A DNA stretch of 64,000 bases. Origin: Galeruca laticollis. Taxonomy: Eukaryota > Arthropoda > Insecta > Coleoptera > Chrysomelidae. The notes beneath the pieces are model-generated. The model was given only the letters and a program-made list of their open reading frames with translations. It had not been told where the DNA came from and did not search any database. A program made the translations under genes and the position numbers. Positions 32,255 to 42,993 of this stretch are shown here, in pieces. The stretch spans positions 109,546,067-109,610,066 of the forward strand of contig OY998177.1 in NCBI GenBank assembly GCA_963921935.1. Reading direction: 5' to 3'. Each line of letters opens with the position of its first letter. Within the stretch, counting starts at the first letter, position 1.

Positions 32255-33903
32255 TATAGTGCTAGATTAGGGTCAATATATCTATATGTCGGTTATTGTT
32301 CCCAGTTCTCGGTAAACAGAGCTAATTATTAGCAGAAATGACTAAATCGCTAAACAGCAAGTTATATTACATATAAGTACAAAACATGGTAAAAAATGAG
32401 AACTGGCCTTAGTTTTGCCCAAAATACATGCTTTTTTCTGAGTCGGCCGTAAAACTTCAAACATTGACCATATATCCATTATTGACGGTGAATATCTCGG
32501 AATTCTACATATTTAGTGCTAGATTAGGGTCAATATATCTAAATGTCGGTTATTGTTCCCAGTTCTCGATAAACAGAGATGATTATCAGTAGAAATGACT
32601 AAATCGCTAAACAGCAAAATGAGAACTGGCCTTAGTTTTGCCCAAAATATATGCTTTCTTCTGAATCGGCCGTGAAACTTCAAACATTGACCAAATATCT
32701 GTTATTTTAAGTGAATATCACAGAATTCTACATATATAAGTTATGTAGGTTATTGTTCCCAGTTTTCGGTAAACAGAAATAAGCAGATAATTTTTTGAGT
32801 TTAAAAGAGATGTAGATGAAGAGACTAAGATCGTCAATCACATGTTTAATGGCGTGGTAATTGTCATCGTAAAATATAGCTGCATCCAACCAGGTACCGC
32901 ACCGAGTTATTACAGGTTGCGGAGGTGAGGCTAGATTTGGAAATTTTTCTTTGTAAAATTGAACGCGTGTCGGAGCCATTAAAATACTTTTTTTACATTG
33001 CTAATTAGGTCATTGACCAAAGGAAACTGCTCTCTTATACATTCTGCCACTATATTAATTCCATGAGCTAGACAGGTTACATGTTGCAGATTCGGATACA
33101 ATATTTTTAAATTTTGTACAGCTTTAATCATATAAGGTGCTGCATCAGATAAAAATAAAATAAATTTTTTGTGGGAACAATTTGGGGCAAGAAAAAATTG
33201 TTTAATGAATCTTGGACAAACCGTGCAATTGTTAAATTATTAGCTATTTCAAGTTTTTTTGAAGCGAACAGATAGGATCTGCTTGGATTTGTTTCCCCTA
33301 AAACACCTATTAATGCATGTGCGATATATCTACCGCACTAATCGGTGGTTTCGTCTACTACAATATAGAAATAGTTTGAATTGACTTCGTTTTTGATACA
33401 AGTTAATGTTTGTTTATAAATTGAGTCCACACTTGCTTTACGTAAGGTCGACTCGTCAGGGATATTTAATTTACATTATTTTTTAATGAAATTGACTGTC
33501 TCGACCCTTACTTCGTGGAATATGCTCATATTAGTGTTTTTAAATGAAACTCAAGGTCTCTAGTTAATTCCACAATATAATACAAGTTATTGAAAATTCT
33601 AAAAAAATGACAATTGTTTCGATAAATCAATATCATCGTCAGAATGACAGAAGTTACATTTCATTTTATGCCTACCTGATGTTTAGTAGTTAATTTTGGC
33701 TAGACCAAGAAGTAACCTAACTTGTGATTGTCTTAATATATGTTTATACAAAAAAGAAGAAGATGTGATATTACAAATATTGAAGCTTTGATATTATTAG
33801 CCCTATGGTGATATCCTGGATATCATTTTTCAAATTAAGATCAGTATAACTGTGCAATGATATAGAAAACCAGGAAAACTATATCTGCTGATCTTTACAA
33901 TTA

Positions 33904-34728
33904 TCACTTAAGAAGACAGTTTATTAGTGGAGAATTCCCTAGATTTAACTGTTCATTGACAACTTCATATTGTGGGTTTCTTAAATGTCTTCTAATTTCC
34001 AGTTCTTCAAGGAAATCCAGTTCTTGTTTCTTTTCACAAATACGCAGTACTTCTAGTTGTGTGTTAGGTGTCAATGAATGATTGGTGTCAAGTAGATGTT
34101 TTGCGTAGTGGGATTTATCTGGTTGTTTTAATCTGTATGCTCGTAAGTGCTCACTGTATCGTACTTCAAAATTCCTAAGGGTCTGACCCAAATAGACAGC
34201 ATTACATTCTGGACATTTGAGTTTATATATACCTGACTTCTTTAATAGTGGTATTTTTGTTTTTACATTTAACAATTTTGTACTAACGTTACTTTCTGTT
34301 TAAAAAGAAATTGTTGTATTCGTTGCTGAAGATATTATCTTTGAAATATTATTAGAAATATTTCCTGCATATGTGATGGTTTTATTAGTTTTAATTTCAT
34401 CAGCTTGTTTAGGATATATTAGTTGTAATGCCACTTTTTTCTCTTTTTTACTAATTAGCCTATTTATCATATCTAATGGATAACCGTTAGATGTTGCTAT
34501 TTGTCTAATTGTATTAATCTCTCTATCAAAATTACATTTGTTCATAGGGACTGAAAAAGCTCTATGTATCATTGAATTATATGCCGCTAGTCTGTGTGAG
34601 ACAGGGTGATTAGAATTGAATGGAATTGTCACATCAGTCTGTGTTGGTTTTCGGTAAATTGAATAATCAAGTACATTATTAACTCTTTGAATTTTTAAAT
34701 ACTTACGGATATGAATCTCAGTACTCAA
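33904..34728 (-). pseudogene. PLE-A protein, minus arm: RT connection and GIY-YIG
   Basis: One frame with a single TAA at 34300-34302. Upstream part: LKIQRVNNVLDYSIYRKPTQ, SHRLAAYNSMIHRAFSVPM and NRLISKKEKKVALQLIYPKQ. Downstream part: LKKSGIYKLKCPECNAVYLG, FEVRYSEHLRAYRLKQ and terminal LINCLLK. This is the Penelope segment between the RT thumb and the GIY-YIG endonuclease. It begins abruptly at the inverted junction near 34715, so the RT palm is missing from this arm. Confidence 0.85.
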
Positions 34729-34736
34729 TTAGAAAT

Positions 34737-36026
34737 TCAATAGAACTAATCAAAAAGTTGAAATCAATCCACTTGCAAGATAACTATAAACTCATATCGT
34801 TCGATGTAACTAATATGTTTACTAAAATTCCTCCTAAAGAATGTCTAATACTTGTAAGAAAATTACTAGAAGATAAAAATATTAATCCAGGAATAATATC
34901 AGATATACTTAATTTATTTGATGTATGCATTAATCAGAATTATTTCACTTTTGAAAATAAGATATATATTCAAAATGAAGGTTTACCAATGGGAAGCCCT
35001 ATATCACCTATTTTAGCAAACATTTTTATGGACAATTTGGAAAGAAAGATCTTTGAAAGTAATATTTCGAAAAATATTTTATTTTGGTATAGATATATAG
35101 ATGACATATTAGCTTGTTTTATGGGTAGTGAACGACAATTAGATGTATTTTTCAACAACATCAATAATTTACACCCGAAAATCAAATTAACATTAGAAAT
35201 TTAAGAAAATAGCTCAATCAATTTTCTTGATTTAAAAATTCAAAGAGTTAATAATGTACTTGATTATTCAATTTACCGAAAACCAACACAGACTGATGTG
35301 ACAATTCCATTCAATTCTAATCACCCTGTCTCACACAGACTAGCGGCATATAATTCAATGATACATAGAGCTTTTTCAGTTCCTATGAACAAATGTAATT
35401 TTGATAGAGAGATTAATACAATCAGACAAATAGCAACATCTAACGATTATCCATTAGATATGATAAATAGGCTAATTAGTAAAAAAGAGAAAAAAGTGGC
35501 ATTACAACTAATATATCCTAAACAAGCTGATGAAATTGAAACTTATAAAACCATCACATATGCAGGAAATATTTCTAATAATATTTCAAATATGATATCT
35601 TCAGCAACGAATACAACAATTTCTTTTAAAACAGAAAGTAACGTTAGTACAAAATTGTTAAATGTAAAAACAAAAATACCACTATTAAAGAAGTCAGGTA
35701 TATATAAACTCAAATGTCCAGAATGTAATGCTGTCTATTTGGGTCAGACCCTTAGGAATTTTGAAGTACGATACAGTGAGCACTTACGAGCATACAGATT
35801 GAAACAACCAGATAAATCCCACTACGCAAAACATCTACTTGACACCAATCATTCATTGACACCTAACACAGAACTAGAAGTACTGCATATTTTTGAAAAG
35901 AAACAAGAACTGGATTTCCTTGAAGAACTGGAAATTAGAAGACATTTAAGAAACCCACAATATGAAGTTGTTAATGAACAGTTAAATCTAGGGAATTCTC
36001 CAATAATAAACTGTCTTCTTAAGTGA
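34737..36026 (+). pseudogene. PLE-A protein, plus copy: reverse transcriptase and GIY-YIG
   Basis: The longest Penelope coding frame in the window, open except for one TAA at 35202-35204. The RT part shows KLISFDVTNMFTKIP (motif A Asp), IQNEGLPMGSPISPILANIF (motif B) and FWYRYIDDILACFMG (motif C, YIDD). It then continues LKIQRVNNVLDYSIYRKP, SHRLAAYNSMIHRAFSVPM and the GIY-YIG domain GIYKLKCPECNAVYLGQT, ending LINCLLK at 36026. The N-terminal fingers region is missing because of the junction. RT and endonuclease act together in Penelope target-primed retrotransposition. This copy is 5'-truncated and carries one nonsense codon, otherwise well preserved. Confidence 0.9.
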
Positions 36027-37199
36027 TAATTGTAAAGATCAGCAGATATAGTTTTCCTGGTTTTTTATATCATTGCACAGTTATACTGATCTTAATTGGA
36101 CAAATGATATCCAGGATATCACCATAGGGCTAATAATATCTAAGCTTCAATATTTGTAATATCACATCTTCTTCTTTTTTCTATAAACATATATTAAGCC
36201 AATTACAAGTTAGGTTACTTCTTGGTCTAGCCAAAATTAACTACTAAACATCAGGTAGGCATAAAATGAAATGTAACTTCTGTCATTCTGACGATGATAT
36301 TGATTTATCGAAACAATTGTCAATTTTTTAGAATTTTCAATAACTTGTATTATATTGTGGAATTAACTAGAGACCTTGAGTTTCATTTAAAAACACTTAC
36401 AATATTTTCCTAAAAATTCCTTCAGGTTGGGATTATTTAACTTGCTCAACGGTATGTTACTGGCGATCATTGCTTTGCACAAATCCTCATTAAACTATTT
36501 TTGGTCGTCTTTTTTTGGCTTCTGTTGTTGGATGGTTTGTTGCGATGATAACTTCTGCATATTGGAAATAAGCATTGCAGATTTCACGTGTTGATCCAAT
36601 ATGAATTTTGTCTTGGCGTGGACCTATAATGGGAACGGAAAACTACTCATTATTTTTACAAGATAAATATACGCAAAAAAAACAAATATCTAACTGCATA
36701 ATAATTCGACACCCTGTATGTTTTCAGAAGGACAATTGTTTTAGTTGTTAGACACAAAGAACGTGTCAATCACGTCCGACCATATCATTCACCCTTTTGT
36801 TTAATAAATATCTTCTAAAATAGGTTTAACAGTTTTATGATTTTAAGATCTTGTGAAGTATCATTGAACGCCTTTATTATAAACGAGAAGTTTACAAAAT
36901 CGATGAAAACCCTCAAAACTCATTAAATAAACAACAAAATAGTAACATCCGGTTACAATTTGTTAATAAATAAGCTGCGAATAAGTGAAAATAAAAATAA
37001 ATAATATGTTACCTATATCTTGAATACATGAATACTTATACTTTTAGATAAAACATATTTCAAAACCAAAGCCAATAGCAAAATGTAACATACACTTACA
37101 ATTTTTGAACACACTGTTCAAAAAAGGTGGTGTCCATCCCAAGTAAGTTCTCGGTGACACTTTATCCACATATCATCAAATGTCTTTTTAGGCATTTCG

Positions 37200-38512
37200 A
37201 CTCAAACACTTGTATGTTGTATCCTGATTAAAGGAAAGTACAATAGGTTCACTGTTCACTAATCGTAATGCTTTCGTTGGAAGATGTTTTGGGAATCCCC
37301 CGGTTACAGTTACTTGTTTATGATATTTGGTATTTCCCATTCAAAGAATAAAGTTATAAAATAATCAATATAGTAAGACCCTTTCAATAAAGTTGGTACC
37401 TACTCTTTCAAGTTCTTTCAATTTTGGGGTAGCAAGTAGTTCCAAACCCAAACAGATCTAAAAATTACATAATGAAAACTTTCTGTTCAATAGGATTTTA
37501 AAATAATTGGCAATAAATGCAAAAACTGCTCAAATATTTTGAAAAATGCATTTTTGGGAAAAAGTATAGAAAAATGCAAAAGATAAAAAAAATAAACATT
37601 GCATTTTTTCCGAGCTCTATGATTACCAAGCTAACAGAAATACTGAAAAGTTTGTTGTGGCCAAGGTACAACACGTTCCCTACTTATAAAACTAAAAAAA
37701 AAAAGAAAAATATCATGAACCAAATCAAAAGTAGCCGTTTTTGAAACTAGTAACCTCAAAAATGATCACCTTGGAATCAGATTATACTCAAAATTATTTC
37801 GGAATTCAGTGTGATACTTCTGATTCCGCCGCTTTTTAATAAAATATTTGATTTTAGTAAAATGAATTCAACCTCATCCTCAGATACTACTTCTTTCTCT
37901 ATTCAACCAATTTTATCAGGACTATTCACCTATTGTCGACATAAACGATCTAGTGAATTCACTTTTCAGTGGCAGTTATCGGAAGTAAAAAGTTTGTGGT
38001 GGAATAATTTGCCCAACTCTCGGAATTGCTCTTAAACTTATACAACAGTCTGTGTAGTAGTAAAACTAAATATAATATAGGCAATCGGTGACAAAGTAAT
38101 TGCAAAGGAAATTTGCATGTAAATACAAAACAGCTGCTGACTGACTGCGAATTACGCTTCGGTTTATTTTTAAATAGAGTTTTCACTGGATTTCGTATCA
38201 AAATTAGTGTTGATAATCTATCAAATAAAAATAATTACAGTATAATCTATTGGAATATATGGTGGGTAATAAGGAATTCTGTTGATGTCAAACTATATTA
38301 GCGGGTAGTCGAGCAATTTTGCACACAAAAATATCAACAGTCATTTTCGAAACTTGTTCGTTTGCGATAAACACGATACGGTGATTTTGGAGATTCGAAA
38401 TGTCCGAAAGTTCATCGTAACAAATGTAATGGTAATGTATCTGTAGTATTTTCAACCCTCAATGGCTACGTGCAGGTATCACATACCGGCAGCAATTTTC
38501 AAAGTTCACTTT
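37200..38512. other. No recognisable gene
   Basis: Lys-rich open frame 37517-37744 and others (37811-38035, 37959-38201) are AT-driven and without motifs. Nothing else supported. The hAT 5' end and any terminal repeat should lie in the first few hundred bases but I could not identify it. Confidence 0.5.
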
Positions 38513-38681
38513 CTACCGTATGGCTAAGTCTATCGTGTCTAGAGCAGCTGCCTCAGTATCATCTAAACATTCACATCGAGTTCTTGTGGGAAATAAAGAG
38601 GTTCGAAAGTTATTTTTTGGTATCTGATACCGGCCCGTAGGCTTTAAGTTAGCGATTGGAAGTTGACATGATAATATTGTC

Positions 38682-39445
38682 TCAATTTTGTAGTGCTTCT
38701 TGTAAGACATTCGCGACTGTCTCCGGGAATTTTTCCTTGGTAACAATCACTAGGTCGTCCGCGAAGCTCTGCGTCCCTATGGCTTGATCATTTCGTCTGC
38801 GGATCAAGTCACCCACAATTAAATTCCACAATAGTGGTGCAAGTACTCCACATTGAGGACACCCTTTAGTTGTCCTGTCGGTGTGCGTTGTATCATGCAT
38901 ATGTGCCGATATTTTCCTATGCTCAAGCATGGATGTTTTCCATCTGGATTCGGTATTGTTTATCCCTCTTTTTGGAGGGATTTGTTTATTGATGACATCT
39001 AGAGGTTATCAAAAGCACCTTCCATGTCTAAAGATGCTGCAAGGGCTATTTCCTTTTGGTTCAGGCTTCTTTCGAGACCCGAGACCGAAATATGCAGAGC
39101 AGCTTCTCCTGATTTCCCTGCCTGATAGGCCCAATATCGTCTGTGTAGAGGGATACTCTTGAACACTCCTTCTTGCAGATGCCTCTGTATCAGTTTTTCC
39201 ATAGTTTCCACCATGAATGGAGTCAGAGTGATTGGTCTGTAGGATTTGGCCTGGATGTACGTTTCTTTCCCGGGTTTGGGAATAAACACCACCCTTGACT
39301 TTTTCCATGCAGTTGGTATATACCCTAGAGCATGGCTGCTGCGTAATATCAGAACCAAAGGACCAATGATGATGTCAATTCCCTCTTGCAAAGACTTGGG
39401 AAAGATGCCATCTGATCCTGAAGTTTTGTAAGGATCAAATGAATC
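38682..39445 (-). pseudogene. Non-LTR reverse transcriptase remnant
   Basis: The minus strand from 39445 reads SGSDGIFPKSLQEGIDIIIG, LGYIPTAWKKSRVVFIPKPG, AKSYRPITLTPFMVETMEKL, RYWAYQAGKSGEAALHISV and LAASLDMEGAFDN (motif A). After a frame break come HRKISAHMHDTTH, KGCPQCGVLAPLLWNLIVGD (motif B) and TQSFADDLVIVTKEK (motif C, FADD). The signature fits the Jockey/R1-like LINEs common in insects. Sequence up to about 39840 and down to about 38513 may be more of the same element but is not readable as one frame. Confidence 0.8.
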
Positions 39446-39844
39446 TACAGCTCATCTAATGAAATGGAGTCTGAAAATCTCATTTGTTAGTTTCCAGTCC
39501 TCTGTGATAGCTCTTGTTTTGGCTAGCGGCTCGTTATCGTGATTTGAATCTATCTTTGCCGAGCCTGGAAGGTGCACACTAAGGAGGTGCTCTAAAGATT
39601 TCCCCTCATTATTTGTCTACTCTCCGCTCGGCAATTGTATAGAGCATACTTTATTGGAAGTGTCACTTTTGAGAATCCTGTTAATTCTGACCATGTCAGG
39701 GACACCTCGTATGTCCTCAGAGAATTCTCCCTAGGATATTTTCTCTTATTCTTAAATTTTTTCATTATACGCACATAGTTTAGCCTTATACGCTCCCCAG
39801 TTGCTCGTTTTTTACGCTTTGTTAAGAAGATGTCTGGTTTCTCT

Positions 39845-40798
39845 TCTCAGTGTTTTCAGTTTCGATTGATCTTGAAAAAGTTTAAATTTACTGTTTCCAC
39901 CCATACTGTGTGAAATCTACTCGTGTTACCGTTAAAAATGGAGCTGTTGTGAAATAGTTAGCTCAATTTTTAATCGATGAAATTTGATGCTAATTTTCTG
40001 TGTCACTGACAAATTAATAGAACATAATTTTCCAGACCTTTTAGATCGAAATTCCACATATGAGGTGGAACTTGAAAATAATGGTCTGAAAAATTTCCGA
40101 AGCATGCAAGAATAGCGACACTAACAACATTTATACGGTCAGTCTTTAGATATTATTGAGTATGAAATATGCTAATAAGAGATTCGTAAGTTTCCATGAA
40201 TATTTGCCAATGAAAAAATAGTTGAAGTAATAAATTAAAAATCTAATTATTTTAATCACATTATTCAAACAGAAACAGTTTGTTGCCTTTAACCATACCC
40301 ATAAATTTACGCATTTAACTAATTCGCTTACTGACAGAAATATAGTAATTGCCTGGTAAAATTTGTTGGTATTCAAATAAATATGTCAGTAGTGAGGTAA
40401 CAACCATACTGCAATAATAATTTTCTCGTCCACAATACTACCACAAATCGTATATATCCTTCTGAACCTTCGTAGGAGTGACCATCTGCGTTTTAAAAAT
40501 ATCAAGTTTCTTATGAGAAGTTTGATTTATTTGAAAACATGCAGTTGGTATTTGAAAAGATCAAAGTAACATGTCGATGACACATGTGTACGAAAAATTG
40601 CAGTTATCTGTATCTGTTTCTTAAAATAAACAAAATTAATTGTTCTTTTTTACCTGACTAAGACTCGATACGATACCAGTGCTGAGATGTCACAAGCAAA
40701 ACGAAACAAAATTGTTTATTTCAGTGGTGCTGACGAAGAGGTACTACCGCTTGTAAATATACATAATATACAAGGATGGTTCGATAAAAACATATCTA
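39845..40798. other. AT-rich stretch, nothing firm
   Basis: No gene. A segment at about 39895-39940 (GAAATCTACTCGTGTTACCG) loosely resembles the outer PLE-A end but is too diverged to call. Confidence 0.45.
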
Positions 40799-41107
40799 CA
40801 AGGTGTACCAGGATTTGATGCAAAAAATCCGGGAGTGAGTAGAGGACGTGAGAATAATGCAGTGACAAAAAAATTCTCATACGACCCCTCGTTTCTGAGT
40901 TATAGGCCTTTAAAGTTGCGAAATCAGAACTTATATTTAAGTATATTCTCTCAACTATAGATTGGAACATTATGCATTTTTAATGGATAATTACGTATGC
41001 TCATGTGGTGTGTTTCAAGGAATAAATAATTTTACACTATTATCTGAAGGCCAGGGGCGGCTTACGCCCAATGGTTAACAATCCGTAACTTTTACAGGAA
41101 CAACCCG
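40799..41107 (+). mobile_element. MITE related to the mariner-like inverted repeat
   Basis: About 309 bp between TA dinucleotides (40797-40798, 41108-41109). It starts CAAGGTGTACCAGGATTTG, contains GAGTTATAGGCCTTTAAAGT and GCCAGGGGCGGCTTACGCCC, and ends ACAGGAACAACCCG. These correspond in order to CAGGGTGTCCCGGGAC, GAGTTATAGGCCTCCAAAGT, GCCAGGGACGGACTACTCGC and the inner end in the outer 320 bp of each arm of the element at 29786-32254. No coding sequence. Confidence 0.75.
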
Positions 41108-41109
41108 TA

Positions 41110-41848
41110 CAATCTAAAGATAGCAAAAAAGAATTTTTCTGCCTAACTCTATCCAATGTATACATTTCCTGGCCTCAATATAAAGAGTACATTTCCTCCC
41201 TAGGGAGGAGAAGTGAAAGTGACGTCATAGTTCGTTATCAATGAAATATTTTTTTTAATTCAGAGACTAAAGTGGTCACTTTAGTCTCACATGTTAGAAA
41301 CTATGTTAGACCCAAGGGATATAAAGGGACAGTTAAAATGTCAAGGGATTTGAAGTACAAAATAAAAACGTACATCCCCGATGCCTTGCCAAGCATTTTA
41401 GAAGTCCATCCTCGATGCCCATCCAAGTTTCGTAAAAGTCCATCCTAAGTAGTATTTATTAATTTTGTTTGTTAGTTTCATAAATAAATTATTGAAAATG
41501 TGTTGTTATTTGAGGGAGGCGGAAAAATCATATGTATAACATGGGTGTAAAATGCCTTTTCCTCCCTTGAATGATTACTGCCCTCCGCTATGCGTCGCGC
41601 TGTAAACTTCATCCTCGCATCATTAACCATAATATAAAACTTGTATTCTCTTTATACAAAAGCGATATACCATTTGTGACAAATCAACTATTATTTTGTG
41701 GTTATAAAACGTGTTTTTCTGGAAACTAAGTTTGGATTGTTTAACGATTAAACATGTTTGTATATTGGTTATACAACTAGTTATATATGCACTCAAATTC
41801 ACTTGAATAACTATTATTCTCATTTTGTATAGCTATAATTATACATAT
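41110..41848. other. No recognisable gene
   Basis: Spacer before the Gypsy element. A repeated phrase (CATCCCCGATGCC, CATCCTCGATGCC, near 41373-41424) with a shared AGTCCATCCT hints at an old short tandem duplication. Confidence 0.45.
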
Positions 41849-42314
41849 TGTAATGTTTTTTGTTATTCATTTAAACAATAAACGAGTGGTATAAATTTCA
41901 AACACACTGTATGGCTACTTACTAATTTATTTAAACACTAACTCACAAACACTTAATTTATATATACTCAGTACATTCACTTAAACTAATTTATATAATC
42001 ACTTAATTTATATTCACTTATTTTCTGTTTAACTCACGATGTCAAATTATATACTGAACTAACTCTTCCTGATCAGTCCCTTATATATTAAAGCTGTTTT
42101 TACTAGTAAATTCTGGGCTGCGGCTCACACAGTCACACATAATTTTTCTGGCCTTTTCTAGACAACTCTGGTCACAAAAACAATGTTTACATAAGATAGT
42201 CGTAAACTCGTAAACAGTTTTTTTATAACTGCGTATCCGCCATAATATCAACTTTTATACCTGGCTTAGACAGAGTCGGATTTAGGGTCTATACCAGTGT
42301 GCTGTTCCGTAACA
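41849..42314 (-). repeat. 3' LTR of the Gypsy element
   Basis: 466 bp, bounded by TGTAAT and GTAACA on the plus strand. Contains AATAAA-like sequence and a repeated CACTTAATTTATAT motif. The macrodomain reading frame ends about 25 bases inside it. Confidence 0.95.
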
Positions 42315-42993
42315 TTACCCCCTCCTTAAATGGAAGTTCCTCCTGGAACTTTTGTGTAGCCGAGACTGGATGTTTGAATCGGCAACTGGCCTCATTTCTA
42401 CACTTTCCGATCTTATGGAAATAGCAGGGCACCGTCTTCATCGGATACTGATAACGGGGGTTGTAGCTGCAAATTAATATCTGGACACCGGTATCTTGAA
42501 AGATAATCTCTACCATGTTCCTGATGATTCGCCAATCCAACTGGTTACTCGCTATCTTAGGCATAGCCAGTTTCTTCACGTTGGATTCCAACACATGGTC
42601 TCGGAGGTTTTGAAGTGCTTCCCACACATCGCGGTAGGTAGATCGATCTTGGAATTCATTCTTAGTTACCACGTAGAAGACGTACCGCGATTTATGTTTC
42701 AGTTTCAGTGTCTTGCCAGGGGCTGGAATCTGGTCTTCAAGTTTTTCTAATTGCCCGAACTTCTTTCGAAAGACGGTTGCCAACCCTCGTGCGTTCTTGA
42801 TACGGGCGGGGAGGTTGTATGCCAGTGAATATTCTTCCGGGAGAGTGAACAAATCTTGTTGTTGTTCCGAAGTGACTCCATATCTAGCTTTCCCAGTATC
42901 TCCATACGCGCCCATAAATTCATCGAAGGTGGGGTCAGACACGTCTCGAATAAGGTTTACTCCTTCCTCCAGGTCATGGTCGCCTTCGAATGG
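42289..42993 (-). CDS. Macrodomain (TARG1/OARD1-like) plus CCCH zinc finger
   Basis: Open frame of 234 codons with no stop, following the integrase. Counted from Val/Met at 42942: residues about 28-160 form a macrodomain with LPEEYSLAYNLPARIKNARG, GLATVFRKKFG, RYVFYVVTKNEF, TYRDVWEALQNLRDH and KKLAMPKI, the pattern of the TARG1/OARD1 ADP-ribose group. Residues 173-191 are a CCCH finger, C-x7-C-x5-C-x3-H (CYFHKIGKCRNEASCRFKH). The loop after PKI reads ASNQLDW where relatives have a Gly-rich GCGLD-type loop, so hydrolase activity may be lost while binding could remain. There is no separate ATG near the start, and sequence upstream (PFEGDHDLEE) resembles the end of a Gypsy Pol, so it was probably part of Pol before a frameshift near 42995. 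The stop lies inside the 3' LTR. The role is unknown; countering ADP-ribosylation or binding RNA are guesses. Confidence 0.75.
   Translation of the reverse strand, partial: PFEGDHDLEEGVNLIRDVSDPTFDEFMGAYGDTGKARYGVTSEQQQDLFTLPEEYSLAYNLPARIKNARGLATVFRKKFGQLEKLEDQIPAPGKTLKLKHKSRYVFYVVTKNEFQDRSTYRDVWEALQNLRDHVLESNVKKLAMPKIASNQLDWRIIRNMVEIIFQDTGVQILICSYNPRYQYPMKTVPCYFHKIGKCRNEASCRFKHPVSATQKFQEELPFKEGVMLRNSTLV
42315..42328 (-). other. Polypurine tract
   Basis: Minus strand AAGGAGGGGGTAA directly adjoins the 3' LTR, the position of plus-strand priming in reverse transcription. It is also coding here, for the last residues of the macrodomain-CCCH frame. Confidence 0.8.

Larger units (their letters stand above)
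29595..32784 (+). repeat. Tandem repeat of about 250 bp, split by a transposon
   Basis: Partial copy A (29595-29783), copy B (about 32259-32513), copy C (about 32514-32745) and a partial fourth copy to 32784. Each contains AGCAGAAATGACTAAATCGC, GAACTGGCCTTAGTTTTG and AATCGGCCGTAAAACTTCAA, and B and C begin with GTGCTAGATTAGGGTCAATA. The mariner-like element sits exactly between A and B at a TA that is also present in the intact units. The array lies inside the hAT gene. Confidence 0.85.
33484..36398. mobile_element. Penelope-like element PLE-A, copy 3 (large palindrome)
   Basis: A minus-strand arm (33484 to about 34715) and a plus-strand copy (about 34715-36398) share about 1.2 kb of inverted sequence at high identity. 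They are separated by about 500 bp of reverse-transcriptase sequence that exists only in the plus copy. Flanks ACATTATTTTT (33473-33483) and ACAATATTTTC (36399-36409) suggest an 11-bp target duplication with two mismatches, inside the hAT gene. Each arm ends in the PLE-A tail. The minus arm extends to the CTGTCTCGACCCTTACTTCG end while the plus arm stops at AAAAACACTT. Confidence 0.9.
29235..37195 (-). pseudogene. hAT transposase gene split by nested insertions
   Basis: One hAT gene can be followed leftwards across 8 kb. First exon MPKKTFDDMWIKCHRELTWD (ATG at 37195-37193, BED-finger region without its cysteines). An exon after an ATTATAG acceptor near 36625 reads FNEDLCKAMIASNIPLSKLN. After PLE-A copy 3 comes IPDESTLRKASVDSIYKQT, then YFYIVVDETTD (catalytic Asp region), LSDAAPYMIKAVQNL, HVTCLAHGINIVAECIRE and PPQPVITRCGTWLDAAIFY (32728-32979). 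After the mariner-like element and tandem repeats, the C-terminal dimerisation domain ends it (KYKYAPITFDVERSFSVFKH, 29235-29453). Stops and frameshifts occur in several parts. Without inserts the gene would be about 2 kb. Confidence 0.85.

Noticed and set aside
36700..36725. CGACACCCTGTATG as a transposon end; similar phrases near 50.2 and 58.2 kb
   Set aside because: A short common phrase in insect DNA; no matching second end found at 36.7 or 58.2 kb.
39890..39945. Sequence resembling the outer PLE-A end (GAAATCTACTCGTGTTACCG)
   Set aside because: Too diverged by eye to separate from chance in AT-rich DNA.
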